A stretch of 7,060 nt of DNA from Actinomycetes bacterium (GTDB lineage Bacteria; Actinomycetota; CALGFH01), in assembly GCA_030152105.1 (NCBI GenBank), contig JASLIH010000023.1, positions 1 through 7,060 of the forward strand. The letters are read 5' to 3'. Under the pieces are notes generated by a model. The model did not search any database. It saw only the letters and a program-made list of their open reading frames with translations, and was not told where the DNA came from. The position numbers were made by a program, and so were the translations under genes. This document shows, piece by piece, positions 5,119 to 7,060 of this stretch; position 1 is the stretch's first letter, and each line of letters opens with the position of its first letter.

Positions 5119-6159
5119 ATGCGGATCGCGCTCATCGCTCCTCCCTGGTACACGATCCCGCCCAGCGGCTACGGCGGGATCGAGTGGGTGGTGGCGCTGC
5201 TCGCCGACGGGCTGACCGACCGTGGCCACGAGGTCACCCTGTTCGCCGCACCCGGGTCAGGCACCAAAGCCCGGCTGGTCTCCCCGCTCGACGAGGAGCC
5301 GCCCCGCGACGCCATCGGCGACCCCTGGTACGAGGCCAGCCACGTCGTCTCGGTCTACGAGAACTGCGAGCAGTTCGACGTCCTGCACGACCACACCGGG
5401 CCGGTCGGGGTCAGCGTCGGCGCCCTCAGCGACTGCCCGACGATCCACACCCTCCACGGGCCCTTCACCGAGCAGGCCCACATGCTCTACACCATCGTCG
5501 CCCGCCAGCACTGGTTCGTGGCCATCTCCGAGAGCCAGAAGTCGATGGCCCCCAGGAAGATGCGCTGGGGCGGGGTCGTCTACAACGGCATCCCCATGGA
5601 CCGCTACCCGTTCCGCGAGGACAAGGACGACTACCTGTTCTTCCTCGGCCGGGCCGACGAGGAGAAGGCGCCGCACCTGGCCATCGAGGCGGCCCGGCTG
5701 GCCGGGCGCCGGCTGGTGATGTGCGCCACCACCAAGAACGAGCGCGAGCGGGCCTACTGGGCGGCCAACGTCGAGCCGATCCTCGGCGACGACGTCGAGG
5801 TCTACGGCGAGTGCCCGCACGAGCAGAAGGCCGACCTGCTGGCCAGGGCGTCGGCGCTGCTGTTCCCGATCCAGTGGGCGGAGCCGTTCGGGCTGGTGAT
5901 GACGGAGGCGATGGCCTGCGGGACCCCGGTGGTGGCGTGGCGCAACGGCTCGGTGCCGGAGGTCGTCGCTGACGGCGAGACCGGCTTCATCGTCTCCTCG
6001 GTCGAGGAGATGGCCGCGGCCGTCGGCCGGGTCGGGGACCTGGACCCGCACCGCATGCGGTCCTGGGTCGAGGAGCGGTTCTCCGCCGAGGCGATGGTCT
6101 CCGGCTACGAAGGCGTCTACGAGCGCGCCCTGGCCGGGGAGCGCGCGGTCGACGGCTAG
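5119..6159 (+). CDS. GT4-type (GT-B fold) glycosyltransferase
   Basis: 346 residues, retaining glycosyltransferase of the GT4/RfaG-like group; it should transfer a sugar from a nucleotide-sugar donor in the cytoplasm or at the inner membrane face. The N-terminal Rossmann half begins MRIALIAPPWY with the acceptor-side loop PSGYGGIEWVVALLADGL (15-32) and GHEVTLFA (36-43). The C-terminal half has YLFFLGRADEEKAPHLAIEA (172-191) and the donor-binding E-x7-E motif, E255-PFGLVMT-E263, followed by CGTPVVAWRNGSVPEVV (267-283). Similar proteins are called glycosyltransferase family 4; donor and acceptor cannot be read from sequence. ATG 5119 starts the canonical first strand; AGGG lies very close to it and is a poor ribosome site. 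The frame is open back to 5056 but looks non-coding there. No other sugar genes are nearby. Confidence 0.93.
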   Translation: MRIALIAPPWYTIPPSGYGGIEWVVALLADGLTDRGHEVTLFAAPGSGTKARLVSPLDEEPPRDAIGDPWYEASHVVSVYENCEQFDVLHDHTGPVGVSVGALSDCPTIHTLHGPFTEQAHMLYTIVARQHWFVAISESQKSMAPRKMRWGGVVYNGIPMDRYPFREDKDDYLFFLGRADEEKAPHLAIEAARLAGRRLVMCATTKNERERAYWAANVEPILGDDVEVYGECPHEQKADLLARASALLFPIQWAEPFGLVMTEAMACGTPVVAWRNGSVPEVVADGETGFIVSSVEEMAAAVGRVGDLDPHRMRSWVEERFSAEAMVSGYEGVYERALAGERAVDG

Positions 6160-6195
6160 CCCACCGGGAGCCGGCGAACGCCGGCTCCCGGTGGG
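6160..6195. terminator. Strong 16-bp hairpin terminator
   Basis: CCCACCGGGAGCCGGC pairs perfectly with GCCGGCTCCCGGTGGG across a GAAC loop, starting at the base after the glycosyltransferase stop codon and ending 17 nt from the convergent YtxH-like stop. No T-tract follows. Its position and perfect pairing suggest a bidirectional terminator. Confidence 0.85.
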
Positions 6196-6212
6196 TCGTC
6201 AGGGAAGACCCG

Positions 6213-7060
6213 TCAGCTGTTCTTGGCCTTGCGCTCGCTGGCGGCGCGCTTGGCCGCGGTGGTGCCGGTCTCGGTGGTGACGCCGGTGGCGGGCACGCTC
6301 GGGGTGGTGGTGCTGGTCGAGGTGCTCGACGTGCTCGGGGTCGCCGGGGTGGTGGTCGTGGTGGTGGTGCCGGTGGTGGAACCGCTGGTGCCGGACGTGC
6401 CCGGCCCACTGGCGGCGACCTTGTCCCCGGCCTGCTGGACCTTGTCGGCGGCCTTGTTGGCGACCTGCTCCATACGGGCCCCGAGGTCGCCCGGGACGCT
6501 GTCGACGACCCTCTTGACCTGCGGCTTGTCGAGCAGCTGGCGGGCGCTGGCGGTCATCTGCTCATAGCGCTCACGGCCCGCCTTGGCACCGAGGACGTAG
6601 CCGACCGCGGCACCGACGAGCATTCCGAGCTTGCCCAGCTTCATCTTCGACCTCCGTCGCCGTTTGGGGGTGACCTTCTGTGCCTTCTTGCCGACGTTCT
6701 CCTGGACCCGGCGACCGGCCTCCGCCGGGGCCGCGGCCACCGTCCGGGCCGTCGCGGCGGTCGCGGCGGCGGCCCGCTTGCGCGTCCGTGCCCGCTTGCG
6801 GGCCCGGCGCTTGGAATCGACCGTCGCCCCGGCAGCGGCCACCGCGGCCGCCGCCTCCTCGCCGGCCTGCTTTGCCGCCCGCCGGCTGCCCTCGGCGGCG
6901 GCCTGCGCGGCGTTGCGGCCACCTTCAGCCGCGTCCTGCCCAGCTTTGGCGCCCTTGCGGGCGGCCTCGCGGGCGGCTCGCCCGGTGGTCGCGGCGGCGG
7001 CCAGGCTGGCGGCGGCCGCGACCTGGGCGGCCCGGGGGGCGGCCGACGCCGCCCTCCGGG
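6213..7060 (-). CDS. YtxH-like protein with Ala/Arg/Lys-rich N-terminal extension, 5' end outside window
   Basis: The frame is open from the window edge to the TGA at 6213-6215, giving 281 visible residues. In order there is an Ala/Arg/Lys-rich segment with four LEA-like units of 10-11 residues beginning with Gly (6983-6851). A very basic stretch follows (KRRARKRARTRKR, then PKRRRRSK just before 6644). Next is the YtxH-like hydrophobic glycine-zipper segment LGMLVGAAVGYVLGAKAGRERYEQ (starting near 6629). After it come an amphipathic helix region and a Ser/Thr-rich tail with a basic C-terminus. An internal ATG at 6644 has GGAGG 6 nt upstream, and many actinobacterial relatives begin right at this point. 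The short form (6213-6644, 143 aa) is therefore an alternative start or a second product. Codon third positions stay GC-rich upstream of 6644, which favours real coding. Its role is unknown; relatives are small membrane-associated stress-type proteins. Confidence 0.72.
   Translation of the reverse strand, partial: RRAASAAPRAAQVAAAASLAAAATTGRAAREAARKGAKAGQDAAEGGRNAAQAAAEGSRRAAKQAGEEAAAAVAAAGATVDSKRRARKRARTRKRAAAATAATARTVAAAPAEAGRRVQENVGKKAQKVTPKRRRRSKMKLGKLGMLVGAAVGYVLGAKAGRERYEQMTASARQLLDKPQVKRVVDSVPGDLGARMEQVANKAADKVQQAGDKVAASGPGTSGTSGSTTGTTTTTTTPATPSTSSTSTSTTTPSVPATGVTTETGTTAAKRAASERKAKNS
6258..6410. repeat. Low-complexity Thr/Ser/Pro-coding stretch
   Basis: Near-tandem GGT/GGTGGTC-type triplets on the plus strand encode the Ser/Thr/Gly/Pro tail of the YtxH-like protein, including seven consecutive Thr. 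It is prone to length variation and to assembly error. The stretch remains in frame. Confidence 0.7.

Noticed and set aside
4653..5153. Minus-strand frame of 166 codons over the BldC-like gene
   Set aside because: Antisense to a clear BldC-family domain; no ribosome site and no recognisable domain.
5257..6051. Minus-strand frame of 264 codons inside the glycosyltransferase gene
   Set aside because: Antisense shadow of a gene with clear GT4 motifs.
6258..6410. GGT-rich triplet tract considered as a microsatellite or CRISPR-like repeat
   Set aside because: Irregular triplets explained by Thr/Ser/Pro coding on the minus strand; no spacer-repeat order.

Overview
The window is very GC-rich double-stranded bacterial DNA, densely packed with genes whose codons almost always end in G or C. 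Several genes point to an actinobacterium (Actinomycetota). One encodes a bacterial proteasome activator (Bpa/PafE) with the proteasome-docking C-terminus GQYL, one a BldC-family regulator, and one a histidine kinase of the actinobacterial NarL-partner type. I cannot name the genus. I see no insertion sequence, CRISPR array, rRNA or tRNA.

Layout: (1) 1-920 (-), the 5' two-thirds of a membrane sensor histidine kinase, cut by the window edge just before its ATPase domain. (2) 1061-1546 (+), bpa, divergent from the kinase. (3) 1552-2109 (-), a lipoprotein cupredoxin with a complete type 1 copper site, convergent with bpa and only 5 nt away. (4) 3532-2176 (-), a two-gene operon of a ParA ATPase followed, with a 44-nt overlap, by a ribbon-helix-helix protein whose long N-terminus carries a repeated L-D-[DE]-L-L-P-G-P motif. 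(5) 3627-4082 (+), a DUF1905/YdeI-like protein, divergent from parA. (6) 4508-4107 (-), an HxlR-family regulator. (7) 4643-5022 (+), a possible 41-codon small ORF with a strong ribosome site, a perfect 17-bp palindrome, and a BldC-like regulator. (8) 5119-6159 (+), a GT4-type glycosyltransferase followed by a perfect 16-bp hairpin terminator. (9) 7060-6213 (-), a YtxH-like protein with an Ala/Arg/Lys-rich N-terminal extension running off the window.

Most genes here are separate housekeeping or regulatory units rather than one pathway. The only clear operon is parA plus the RHH gene. It looks like a plasmid-type segregation or positioning cassette: an ATPase, a DNA-binding partner, and a possible operator or centromere (7-bp inverted repeat GTGTTGT/ACAACAC) upstream of parA. 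This cassette is the best candidate for something not well described, because of the tandem short linear motif in the partner. A second theme is translation initiation. Three genes with no Shine-Dalgarno site (kinase, DUF1905, HxlR) each have a TANNNT hexamer exactly 6 nt before ATG, which fits leaderless transcription. The parA, RHH, BldC-like and YtxH-like starts have recognisable ribosome sites instead.

No gene-free stretch exceeds 300 bases. The largest gap, 4509-4785, holds the HxlR promoter, the possible small ORF and the palindrome.
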